A stretch of 64,000 bases of DNA, taken from NCBI GenBank assembly GCA_029339505.1, contig JAQISU010000114.1:3460001-3524000 (forward strand), given 5' to 3'. The translations under genes were made by a program, and so were the position numbers. Source of the stretch: Unio delphinus. Lineage: Eukaryota; Mollusca; Bivalvia; Unionida; Unionidae. This document shows, one piece after another, positions 38,236 through 51,045 of this stretch. The notes under the pieces were generated by a model. The model saw only the letters and a list, made by a program, of their open reading frames with translations, ran no database searches and had not been told where the DNA came from. Each line of letters opens with the position of its first letter. Within the stretch, counting starts at the first letter, position 1.

Positions 38236-40129
38236 CAGATGTGACGGCCAAATTAAATAGTGATCTTTGATCACATAAACGCCTAGTGGGTGCGCGGCAC
38301 AATTCCCACCCACAGGATAATTAAATAACCTTCTATTGAAGGACAAACCAGTGCTAAGAGCCTCACGGACGAAGCACTTTAAACAAATTATTCAATTCAC
38401 CGAAATTCGGCCAGTTAACACCTGACATTCCTCCACCATAGATGTATAGTTTACTTACCATGATTAACTTAAAAGAAGGAATAAAACAAAATATACGACG
38501 CAGTATATGTGCCCCCAAAGGACTAATTGAGAATATATGCTTTATTCAGTAAACAGTGTTAAATGTCTTAAGACTTAAACGAAAGGAAATAAGGTGGGGA
38601 ATAAAATGTGGGAAATCAGTTGCCACATACATGTACGGTAACGTTTGAGTGCAGATTTTAACTGTTATAATGAAGTCTTTGGCATCGAAGTTGCAACAAA
38701 ATAGGGCATCATTTATTTGCCAATCAATTTCTGGTGCTTACATACACACCTTGTAGCACATGGTTTCTTCGAATTATGTCAGAGGGACATTCCTGTTCAC
38801 AAAACAAGTGCAATGATAAGAATCAATTGTTAATTTGTTACACTGCCATTATGTTTGTGTACCTAGTTTCAACCTCTAGCTATTATGCAGATCAGAATAT
38901 GAACAATGGGTCTTGTCCTGGGGAATAATAAATCGCATCATATGGAGAAATGGCGTATCCCATGGGATCTTGCACAAGTCGCCTCCCCCAATTTATATTG
39001 TCAGCCAGTAAATGTGAAACTTTGATTTTATACCTGGCCTCTTTTCTTCTAATCGCTGCTATTTCAACTACCCAAGGGATAGTTTTATATCAATTCCAAT
39101 CATTACAGATTACCGTTTATACATTATACGTGTAACAGACATAGACTGAAAGATTTATGTTTTTAAACTAAATTTTTAATTTTTTTTTAAGATTCCTGAA
39201 GATTGTGTTTTCTCGAAACACGTCCGTGTCAGGGGTCAAGAATCGTATTGTTTTTTTTATCAGAGCTTCCATTTAATTAACGTCGGATCTTAATTTCACA
39301 TAGGACAGGGGTGACCTGATTTAGAGTGTGATCTTGAAAACAGATTTACTCATTTCATCAGCACCAACAATTGTCGGGCTGTCATATATTTATTATGGTG
39401 TAGATACAATATCTGTGAATTGATTGTTGCATTTTGTGCTCACTTTCTCGGCCTTCTGCTTATTTTCGTAACTCATTCGTTTGACACTTTACCCCAGTAT
39501 TTAAAATATCCAATGGTATGTCTGAAACGGTTTTGACTTTTAGTTTAGGCCTAGCATTTGCGTATCATAGAGCTGCTATTTTTCAGGCTCCTTCTCGTAA
39601 CATTCCTTTGAGAAATGTAATGAGCACGGAGTGCTGTATGGTGTTGCATTAAAATCGACTCGCTTATAATTATGTATCCATACTCTCTTTATGCCTTTAT
39701 CGTTTGAAAAAAGAAGAAGAAAAAGATGTTGTCCACAGCCTTTTCTTTACACCAGTAAGCAATGCAAAACGGCCAGTCGGGATGCTGGAGTCACTACGAT
39801 GACGTCACATCACGAGAGTAACCGAATAGGTGTGGAAATTTTGCATACGAGGCCAATATTGGCATTGCGGTCGCATATGATACTTCAGAATAAGGTTTTC
39901 TACTATAGTGTTGTTATTTATTATGCTGTATTTCTATTGGTTTATGGTCTCCTTTAAGGTATAATGGTTGATATTTACGTTAGAGTCCTCTAATACAAAA
40001 GCAAACAACTGACGGGATATCGCACGGAAATGTAAATATAATCATTTCTGATGAAATATATCACTTAATAAATCTCGCAAATGTAACTTCAAATGAAGTG
40101 GTTGCATTGCAAGTTATATAGGAATAAAA
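38236..40129. other. Unassigned DNA
   Basis: No gene is supported. A short stretch near 39200 (cctgaagattgtgttttctc, then gaaacacgtc) resembles 3' ends of some retroelements but is too short to assign. Confidence 0.35.
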
Positions 40130-40606
40130 ACGACGGGTATATACCTATTTTTCAGTATTAGGTGTTACACCATTTATGGTATCTGCTACAATTCCACGGC
40201 ATTATCCACTAACTGGATCTTCCGGATCTACATTAGTATTACTAGATCAAAAAGTAACATTTGAAGTGAACCTAAAGAAAAAAGACGGTTTGATTTACTA
40301 AAGGTGTCGTAAATTAGTCGCTAAATTACCACCTACTTAAATATAACGAGCTGTCCAATCAACGTGAAACAGTACAAGCACAATCAGGTTCGTGATTGGC
40401 AAAATAAAATAAACAATATAGTTGAGGAGTATACATCAAATGTAAAAAAGAACTATCACAGAAGTGTACTTGTCGTTAACATAAGTGTGCATTCAACTTC
40501 TGCTGTTATTGCTGGTCTGAGTGATGGAATATTATCAGATACTGAATTTACAGAAATGAAAGAAATGATCAAGATTTACAACTAGGCAGTGACTACCTTT
40601 GATTCA

Positions 40607-40664
<58 letters not shown>

Positions 40665-41860
40665 GTGATAATAATGTCGCCATTGCAAGAACTACTGCAA
40701 CATATCGTCAATAATACAGCAAGTTTGACCAATACATAATTTAGCGTCAACATTCCAACTGCGTTTCAGGTAAAGAAAAGATTGCGCTTGCACAATTACG
40801 AGTATATCATAGTTGGCAAAATATTAGATCAAAACCATCCGGAGGATTATAGATTACAGGCGAATAATACTTTAGTATTTGCGAATAAAAACAAACCAGA
40901 TGGAACCTCCGATTGAAACATTGTTTCTATTCAAACTGGTAATTATTAAATCGAACAAATCAACGATGAATTTCATCGCAGAATTAAATCTTTTACAGGA
41001 AAAGAATCAACAATGGCTATTACCGTTCATAACCAGATACATCAGCTTTGATTGAAATCAGTTCAATGGGTTATGTTATAGATATATCTCACTCATCGAT
41101 TCTATCAGTTTTAGGATGGCCGAAGTTTTATATGAATCTCATGGACAATCAGGGCCTAAGTTAGATCAGTTCTTCAGAGATGTCAAAACATTTATAAAGA
41201 AACATGGCTATCAAAATGATCATCACTGTTCATCGGCCTTTCATCATAGAAATAAACCTAAAGTATGATATATACTATATTAATGAACGTACTGTCACAT
41301 TACTAGCTAATAAATTTAAAGGCGAACATCAGACTGAATTTCCCGCCCATACATCCATTATTGAAATAACATATTAAAGAGTATCCCAACAACGAACTAA
41401 AACACAAAACATTGAAACAATACAACATTTAACTCAACTTGTAATAGAGCTTAACTTTATGACTCGGGGAAACTGTAGCGGAATACTAACAACTTTAAGA
41501 CAACGTTTAGCTAATCATTATAAAATAGCCGAAGAAGATATACTAGAATAACATTTTTAAATTCCTGAATTAAAAACCGACGAAATAATGAAATAGGTTA
41601 CTTTTATTATTGATGAATATTTTACTAAATTCGTTGAGTCATTTCGAAAAATATCCATGCCAACACGTATTATCAAATAAAAAAATTATCCAGACAGCGT
41701 CCGCAGACATATTTAGTCGGAGCAGAACAATTTAGTGTTTGTTGACACAGGAAAAGTTAAATGAACTGCGGCGAGAACACATGATAGGCTCTGAACTATG
41801 TGTAATCCTGTATTGAGATTGATGGGATTACCAAATATTATCTAATTCTTCATATTGAAA
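40130..41860 (+). pseudogene. Second decayed virus-like gene block
   Basis: Plus-strand frames are broken by stops and (AAT)n tracts. A 73-codon open piece (40364-40585) ends GLSDGILSDTEFTEMKEM. A second region near 40740-41110 contains HNYEYIIVGKILDQ, NIVSIQTGNY, IEQINDEFHRRI and ISHSSILSVLGW. That order resembles, from family knowledge, a second structural protein of Polinton-like elements. It has the same style of decay and base composition as 32570-35650 and probably belonged to the same element. Confidence 0.4.
40604..40668. repeat. (AAT)n microsatellite within virus-like block
   Basis: About 20 AAT units. A second tract of about 19 units lies at 41866-41924, at the block's end. Confidence 0.9.
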
Positions 41861-41865
41861 CTCAA

Positions 41866-41925
<60 letters not shown>

Positions 41926-42540
41926 CCTTCATAGACAAAATATATCTTTGCATATAAAAATTCTCCCGATTTTGTGTTAATTAGTTGCGTGAATAGTATT
42001 TTTTTTAAGAAAAAAGAGATTTTAATATTTTCGTAGGATCAACCTTGAAGCGATGTTCTAATTGGCTTTGATGATTTTCGATAAATTATCGCATAACACA
42101 ATTTGAAAAAATGTTTCTTTATCCAATTTTTGATTGATTTGTAGCTGATTAATGAACAATAGTGAGAGAAAAATATCAAAACATCATCATAAACAATTTG
42201 AGAATCGCTTTTGAGGCTTGACCTTTCAAATGTGCAAATTCACTTATTATATAATAACATATTGACATAATGCAGCAAAATATACGAAATATTTTCATCG
42301 AAATTGATCAAAAAATTAGATTTGTCTGAGAAACTAATAATATTATAATAATATTCACAGTTTTCTGAGAAACTTCAAGAGTGTTAAATAATAATTTTGG
42401 AAAATGAATATATTTATTGCGATTCAGGGTTGAAGGACCACTTACTTTAGTTGCTTTTTATATTGAATTTATCACTCTTTTTGGTAATCACGATCTGATG
42501 TAATATTTTTCAATTGCTTTATACGTGTATGGAGAGTTGT

Positions 42541-43440
<900 letters not shown>

Positions 43441-43447
43441 TAGAAAT

Positions 43448-43465
43448 TGGGAGCTCATCCGAGAT
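43448..43465 (+). other. Primer-binding site, tRNA-Pro-like (element 1)
   Basis: TGGGAGCTCATCCGAGAT agrees with the known tRNA-Pro primer site at 15 of 18 positions. It lies seven bases after the LTR end. Confidence 0.6.
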
Positions 43466-43568
43466 TGGAATTTGGCTAGAATTTTTTTCAGAAAACTTTT
43501 TTTAAAACTTGAATACCTCTGTTTTTTTTTTTTAAAATCTTTAGTTTGATTGACAGGCTTGTATTAAA

Positions 43569-44388
43569 ATGACATCTAAAGTAGAAATATTTATTTTTAA
43601 TCCTACTCAGGAGCAATTAGATCTTTTCAAAAAAGATGAGTTGATTCAACTTGCCAGAAAATATGATCTTTCTGAAGTCAAGGCTTCTTTAACGAAACAA
43701 GATATCAAACAGATTTTGGTCCAATATTTGGTAGAAAAGAATGTTTTGGAAAATAGTGCTCTGATTTCGGTCAGTAAGTCTGCATCAGACTCTGAGATAA
43801 AATTGAAAAAATTAGAATTAAAATTCAAGATGGAATTAGAGTTGAAGAAGCTGGAATTTCAGGAAAAGGAGAAGGAAAGACATTTACAATATGACAAAGA
43901 GGAGAAAGAAAGACAATTACAATATGACAAAGAGGAGAAAGAAAGACAATTACAATATGACAATTACAATATGAAAAAAGAGCATATGCACATTCGGTTA
44001 CAAGAAAAACAAATTGATAAAGAGAGAGAAGGAAGAAAGGGAATATCAATGTAGAATGAAAGAATTAGAGCTGACAAGTGAAAAACACATTCATACTTCA
44101 AATCCAAATTTAAGTTTTGATTTTGCAAGGAATATTAGATTAGTGCCCCCTTTCAGAGAAAAAGAAGTAGACAAATACTTCATTCATTTTGAAAGAGTTG
44201 CAGAAAATTTAAAGTGGCCAAGGGAGCATTGGAATCAGTTATTGCAATGTGTACTCTCTTGTAAGGCTAGTGAGTTTTACCCTTCACTGTATGTTCACCA
44301 AAGTGGTGACTATGATGAGGTTAAAGAATGCATTCTAAGGGGTTATGAGTTAGTCCCTGAAGCTTATCGACAAAAAACTTTATTATAA
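43569..44388 (+). pseudogene. Gypsy-type gag gene with one frameshift (element 1)
   Basis: The first 161 codons run from ATG 43569 to a stop at 44052-44054. They are strongly charged and predicted coiled-coil, with a 13-residue repeat (QYDKEEKERQL type) seen three times. A second frame, open from about 44014, continues the protein with a SCAN-like capsid domain: RLVPPFREKEVDKYF, LKWPREHWNQLLQ and LVPEAYRQK. This order is typical of gag in animal Ty3/Gypsy elements. Its reading frame is otherwise well kept, so this copy is less decayed than element 2. Confidence 0.75.
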
Positions 44389-44606
44389 AAAACCTATGGA
44401 GTAATATAAGAATCAGGGTGAGTGTCAAAATATCATTCTAGAACATTCTAAGTTGTCACAAAGGAAGATCTTTAAAATACAATTTTGGGAAAAACATGGC
44501 AAACATAGGGAGCCGAGCATAGTATGAAGAGATGACATATGTCTTGAGGCCAAATACTAAACACGGACAAAATCCAACACCCTATATAAATGAAATATCC
44601 ATACAT

Positions 44607-44631
44607 GGATAGATAGATAGATAGATAAATT

Positions 44632-44706
<75 letters not shown>

Positions 44707-44950
44707 GGATGGATGGATGGATGGATGGATGGATGGATGGATGGATGGATGGATGGATGGATGGATGGATGGATGGATGGATGGAGGGAGGGAGGGAGGA
44801 AGGGAGGGAGGGAGGGAGGGAATGCATGGATGCATGCATGAATGCATGGATGGACGGCTAGCTGGCTGGCTGGATGGCTGGCTGGCTGGCTGGATAGATA
44901 GACAGACAGATAGACAGACAGATAAATATATAAATAGATAGGTAGATAGA
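44607..44950. repeat. Compound GATA / GGAT / GGGA / GGCT microsatellite
   Basis: Successive blocks are GATA (44607-44705), GGAT (44706-44784) and GGGA (44785-44820), then mixed GCAT, GGCT and GACA tetranucleotides. All blocks derive from one another by single-base changes. Confidence 0.95.
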
Positions 44951-45109
44951 TGGTAACAGAGAAATAATCGAGCTCTATACAATAAACTAGCGTTCTGATT
45001 GGAGGTTAGTTATTCAAAGATTTTATAAATGCGCGTACCGCTAAAAAATAGCAGGAATCGACGAAGGGTCGAATTTGAAAGAATTAGGCCGTACAAATGA
45101 CAAAATGTC

Positions 45110-45350
45110 TTGAGTCTATGGTGGTAATTAGCTTTTCTAACCTTCATTATCATCCATGCGGTAGTCATGAGGGACATCGGTCAAAGCATTTGTCGTGTCC
45201 TTGAGAAAGACAGACCACTCCCGTTTACTTGTCATGATATAGCCTATATTGTGTAAAAGCGATGTTAAAACCACAACAAACAAAATAAAACATTGAAAGG
45301 CAACGTTGTTAGTCTACGCTGACAAGATGAACGCTCATTCTGACACCTAC
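45110..45350 (+). mobile_element. SINE-like dispersed repeat, copy 2
   Basis: It shares tgtccttgagaaagacagac and catgatatagccta, then an A-rich caacaaac tail and gaacgctcattctgacac, with 29440-29650. Confidence 0.6.
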
Positions 45351-46263
45351 ACTAGTTTTCATTACTCAGCAACGACTGAATTATATGGCTTACAGGTTTG
45401 GTCAAATGACAAATTAGAGTACAGGTAACGAGAGACATAAAGGTCTGGCCCAACTCAGTAGTGGATGTGCATTACTGTTTTAGCGCAGTTCTATACTTGT
45501 CTAACTTTATTTAAATATGATACTTTAAAAACAGTTGAATATATTTTTGAAAGTGATTTTATTTGTGCAGGGGAATTAGATAACATGACAAGAGCTGCAT
45601 ATGCATGTTAATACAAAGCATACAATAAAACCATATTTGATAGCATCTTTCTCCCTCTGTAAAAGATTAATAATTTTATATACAAATTGTAAGTTGACTA
45701 GATTCGTATCCCTTCTATAATGCCATATTCCCAAATTAAATAACTCCCGTATATTATAAATAAAGCTTTGTTATCTTGAAAAATGGACTTTATCAGGCTT
45801 TTCAGGTTAATGTCATTATTCTATCAATAACTACATTAACATCAACGGAAAATAAAAACAATAACACACAACAATACGAACAATAACAGATAAAGTGATG
45901 ATTAATAAAATATAAATCGAGAAAAACAGACCAGGGTTATGTTTGGGCCATGCTCTCACCTAAAACGCTTTGGTGACACTGTTGTAGTCCTGTAACATAA
46001 CTATTCCGATCCAACTGCAACCTTACCGTCGCTAATTTACGCTGTATTATGATTAATGTTTTATCCGTTACTAATGCAAAGTATGAACTATCCCCAAAAT
46101 TAAAATTAAACACATTTATAATCTTCGAATTTGTTTATAAACTTTAAAAAAGCAAAGCATAGGAATAATTTGAAAAGGCAATTTCCTACAAATCTGTCTG
46201 GACACGGATAATACTCATATGGGTTCAACATTTGGGCTTTTCACTTATAATGCGTACGCAGCA

Positions 46264-46266
46264 TGC

Positions 46267-46311
<45 letters not shown>
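46264..46311. repeat. (TCA)n microsatellite
   Basis: About 16 TCA trinucleotides inside the first copy of the 1.9 kb duplication and absent from the second copy. Confidence 0.9.
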
Positions 46312-46730
46312 GTCTTAGTATCGTTGTCGAGGCACTGTACTGTTGAACATCTTACTAGTTCCCTCCACTTGTCTCGATCATGTGATAATGCCCGTGTCTC
46401 CGCAAAACTTTTCCGGCTCGATTCTTCAGCATACTAGCAGTCGTTAACCACGATGAAGAGTGGATGTATATAAATGTGCATATATATCCGTTTCTAAATA
46501 TTTAATTTTTGAAAACTGTATGTTAAGCTATTTATCTTGTTTAAATCCATTGCTACATATTAAATTTTAGTATAAAGATCTTTTTATGACTGCGATTGTA
46601 AAACATTATCTACATAGAGGCAGATAAGAATTAAATAAATCATTTTTCCATCCCAAAGTGTCAATTACTTCCACAAAATTAACCCTCAGATACAGACGTT
46701 CCTGGCTATGGGTTGTCGTATTAAGCCACG

Positions 46731-46874
46731 TGATTCATCTTTTAATGCGCAATACGTCGGTGGTGAAGCCGGAAATCTTATAACCGGAAACTCAAATCCA
46801 CCTCTAACATGTTGTGTTTTAAAACAGTTGCTGGAAAATAAAATAAAAACATGCAGGCACATTTTTCGCAATAA
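46731..46874 (+). pseudogene. Decayed SOD-like last exon (copy C)
   Basis: The translation GGEAGNLITGNS followed by LTCCVLKQ aligns with [12 protein letters not shown] and LACCVIEQ of copy B. The bases around atgcaggcacat, near the end of the coding part, are shared too. Homology continues through the 3' flank (46970-47170 against 57830-58030). The residues matching AGAR are replaced by NPP, removing the active-site arginine, and the first part carrying the H120 equivalent is not recognisable. No good acceptor or other exon is seen nearby. I read this as a relic of a third cluster member. Confidence 0.65.
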
Positions 46875-47330
46875 TTTAGCTTGAGAATGTTCTGTTGTTT
46901 TTTGAAATATTAAACATACAAATATTCAAATAGTACATGCTTTTGATGGTCTAAAATAATGCATCTCATTTATATTGTACTCCTGGGATCCGGCTGCTTT
47001 AAATGTCCAATGACATGTTCTTTGTCTCACCGCCTACTTTGACGACCTTTTAGTTTGGAAATTCCGTACTGAACTGGCCAACTGTTTTTTATATTAATAT
47101 TCGCACATCATTATCATTTCACAGAATGAACATAGTATAATTATGGATACTGTATTTAATATGTAAATAAAATCCACTTGATGTTACGTAAAATCGTTTC
47201 GATTATTTCGATTGGAACTTTACAGTTTTGGTCGTATCAAAAATTAGAGAGCATGTAATGAAAGACATAACGGGGACCATATCAGGTAAAAGTAACCTGG
47301 CATGCATACCACTTTCATAGCCCACAAACA

Positions 47331-47710
47331 AATCAGCATTACATTGTAAATGCCTTTCGTTACATTTCTAACTTGACTTAAATAGGATATTTAAAAATCC
47401 AGGTAATTTATTTTTGGAAGTGATATGAATTCTATTCGCAGGCTAATAAAACAAACAGAGAGCACCGTTTCCTTGATAATAGATTGATTCCTTTTAAAAC
47501 AATTCCTACTTAATATTTCAAATCAGCATTACATTGTAAATGCCTTTCGTTACATTTCTAACTTTACTTAAATAGGATATTAAAAAATCCAGATAATTTA
47601 TTTTTGGAAGTGATATGAATTCCATTCGCAGGCTAATAAAACAAACAGAGAGCACCGTTTCCTTGATAATAGATTGATTCCTTTTAAAACAATTCCTACT
47701 TAATATTTTC
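47331..47710. repeat. 190-bp perfect-period tandem duplication
   Basis: Two adjacent copies start with aatcagcattacattg at 47331 and 47521. They differ at only a few bases over 190 bp, so this is a recent event within the older duplicated segment. Confidence 0.9.
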
Positions 47711-49644
47711 ATAAGTTTTTAACCTTAGCTGGAATATACCACATGTGTAATCTTATATTTTAAAACGTAGATAAGTCCTTTATATTCTAAAACAAAGTTT
47801 TGAAAGTCTTTGGAAATTGATTTCTTTTCCCAGTCTTTTCAATTAGATGTCATTATTCTACCGAATAACTACAGCAGCAGCAGCAATATCAAAACAATTA
47901 CATGTCCTCAAATCTTTTTCATCGAACAAACTGATGGAATTTCAAGTAATATCCACAGTAAAACATCTCTGAAAAGGGAAACCATAACCCATCAAAATAA
48001 TAGCAGATGAAGTCATGATAACAAATACAGAGAAAAACGACGACCAGTGTTATGGTTGAGTCATACTCTGACTTGAGATGCGTTCATGACGTTGATATGT
48101 GCGTGTGACGTACCTGTTCCTATACAACTGTAACCGAGCCTTGACCTCGTAAATGAAAGTTGTGTCCTGATTAAAGTTTTATACGTTACTAATGTGAAAT
48201 AAAATTCAAACATTTTCGAATCTCAGAATGTGTTTACCAGCTTAAATAAAGCAAACTATATAAATATTTTGTAAAGGGAACTTGTTACAAGTCCGTGTGA
48301 CGACACGAATAACAATCTTTTGTCTTTCAAAATATATGATATGCTCTACAGTGCATATTCAGTATGCTAGCACACTGTTTACAAACAAAACATACTTTAG
48401 ATATTTTATTTACAGCAATGAACTTGATATCTGTATATTTCTAAATATAGCATTTACAAGTATGCTAATATATATTTTTGTGTAAATCTGATATTATATA
48501 TTCCGATTTACTGGAAAGAAGTTTGTTAAAGCACAAGGTAAATGATGCCATTTTCGGCGTCAGGTAAATCTGAAATAAATCATCTTTCCATCCCCAAGTG
48601 TCAAATTGTTATTTCAACAAAAAGTACCTGGTGATATACACATTCCCGGTGGTATTGTCTTTTTTTAGACCACGTGATTAATCTTTTCAATGCGCAATAC
48701 GTTTATGTACCTCATGGAAACGTGTACGTGATAAATTTTGGAAAACAATCAAATACTAATACTTAATAATGCTTTTAACGAAGAAATCGCTGGAAACTGT
48801 GGAATACTAGTCGTTTGGACTTTTACATTTTCTTACTAAGTGACAGCCAGATATTACAAACTCCACCCCATATTCCGTCATCGTGTATGTAAAGACAAAT
48901 TCTGAAAGTACTCAATGGTCCAGAAAGCTACTTTCACTGTATAGGTTACACTTTGTTTCCATGCAAACAAAACAATAAAATTAATTTTAAATATACGAAG
49001 TACCAAAATTCACAACTGTCCAGCTTGTTTAAAGTTTGTGGCATGTTTGGTTGAAATAACATAAACTGATTGAGAGATATGCGTTTGGAACAAACTTGTT
49101 TACAGACAGACAGAAAGAGTGAGCAATAACTCCTCTTACTGCATACAGAGTTGGGTGGGGGAGGGAGGTGGGGTAAAAATTGGCATCTCATGCTTAGTGA
49201 TAAAATTACGTATATCAACATCTCAAGTAACAGCTTAAACCTATCAATATTGCAGGGTATGAATTTGACGACGATAAATTTGACACAATCGTACAATGTA
49301 CGTAATAAAAGTCACATTTAAAAATAAAAGACATGATTTTATTTCTAAAATTATATAATCTAATCAATTGTCACAAATACACACGTTAATGGATACTGAA
49401 CGGTTTACAGATTTGTACATTTACTTCTCAGCTAATTAATTTAAATATTATAGATGTGATGGCCTGATGTTTTGAGCTAGAACTGTCAGCTAAAGACACT
49501 CCGAATAGTTATAACCAATACATTTTGGTGTACAGCATCCCAAAGAGTTTTGTGTGGGCTTCCCATTTCAGATATATTAAGGCTGTATTGTTTATAAGCT
49601 GCTCATTTACGTACTCGTATGTTTTGAAGACTTATTGTGTGAAC

Positions 49645-49741
49645 ATGGCTTATGAAAAAATTACGTTTATGCTGGTAACAATCGCTTTGTCGTTCCTGAC
49701 AGCAAATGGGGCTATTCCCGAATCGTGTCCTAATGGATATG
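49645..49741 (+). CDS. SOD-like copy B exon 1 (signal peptide)
   Basis: The exon encodes the start methionine, the hydrophobic signal peptide and the first mature residues including C28. It ends at a GTAAGA donor in phase 1. A TATAA at 49593-49597 lies about 50 bp upstream of the ATG, and a possible acceptor (ttcag, ending near 49571) means a 5'-UTR intron cannot be excluded. Confidence 0.8.
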
Positions 49742-50960
49742 GTAAGACATTTATGTTTAGTTTAAGGTCTTTCAATGCGAAATAATACTGTTTGCTTGTT
49801 TGCTTGCTGGGTTTTCGTTTCTCTTACTTTTGTTTATTAAAGTGTTTCGGACACGTGCTGGGAAGTTGAAGATTCGAATAAGTTCACACATTCTTATTCA
49901 TGTTACTGAGTTATTGTCTTCATCTAAAGATATTGTAAGATATAATGAACTTCACCAAAAGATATTGTAAGATATAATGAACTTCACCTAAAGATATTGT
50001 AAGATATAATGAACTTCATCTAAAGATATTGTAAGATATAATGAACTTCATCTAAAGATATTGTAAGATATAATGAACTTCACCTAAAGATATTGTAAGA
50101 TATAATGAACTTCACCAAAAGATATTGTAAGATATAATGAACTTCACCTAAAGATATTGTAAGATATAATGAACTTCATCTAAAGATATTGTAAGATATA
50201 ATGAACTTCACCTAAAGATATTGTAAGATATAATGAACTTCACCTAAAGATATTGTAAGATATAATGAACTTCATCTAAAGATGTTGTAAGATATAATGA
50301 ACTTCACCTAAAGATATTGTAAGATATAATGAACTTCATCTCACCATAAGTAACAAATAACTTGAATGATTGTATTCCATATGTACAAAAACTAAGGGAA
50401 AATAGCAATTTATATACTTGTCCATTTTAAAACAAAAATACCGAATGAACTCGGAATTCTTTAGTTTTAAGCGAAATGAAAATGAGAGAATACAAGTTTT
50501 ATCATTAGTAAGTCAAGTGTTCTTTGCAAAAAATTGAGATACGACATTCGAGAATGCAACAATATGGCATAAATGTACACATGTCTATTATATTGAATGG
50601 TTTCCGTCTGTATTATTTAGGGAATCGAAAGAGATATTGTCATTACCATCCAACTTCCTTCGCCCACAACAAAATAAAAGAAAATTAGAAATCCACTCCT
50701 TTTAATCTATTTTCTTTGCACTGAGGTGTTAATCTTGTCAGATCAATAAAAAAGTTAAAAAGACATCTCTGACACTTAATATATCATTCTATTTTTACTT
50801 TCAGTTTATGCCGAATGTCATCTAAGGCCAAATCCAAATGTAAAAGATCTTCCCAGGACAATCAATGGAACCGTGTATTTTCGTCAGAGAGTGGTTAGTA
50901 CCGTAGCACTATTAGCGATAGTTGAAGTGGTGACTATAGTGGTATTGGTATATATGTCTA

Positions 50961-51045
<85 letters not shown>

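Larger units (their letters stand above)
45480..48790. repeat. Diverged tandem duplication of about 1.9 kb upstream of copy B
   Basis: About 45480-46900 and 47340-48790 are two old copies of one segment. Shared landmarks include the TTTTTGGAAGTGAT-like run near 45545 and 47410, the GAGAAAAACRACCAG-like run near 45920 and 48030, and the caatgcgcaatacgt run near 46745 and 48700. Only the first copy keeps a recognisable SOD-like exon. The segment ends less than 1 kb before copy B. Confidence 0.6.
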
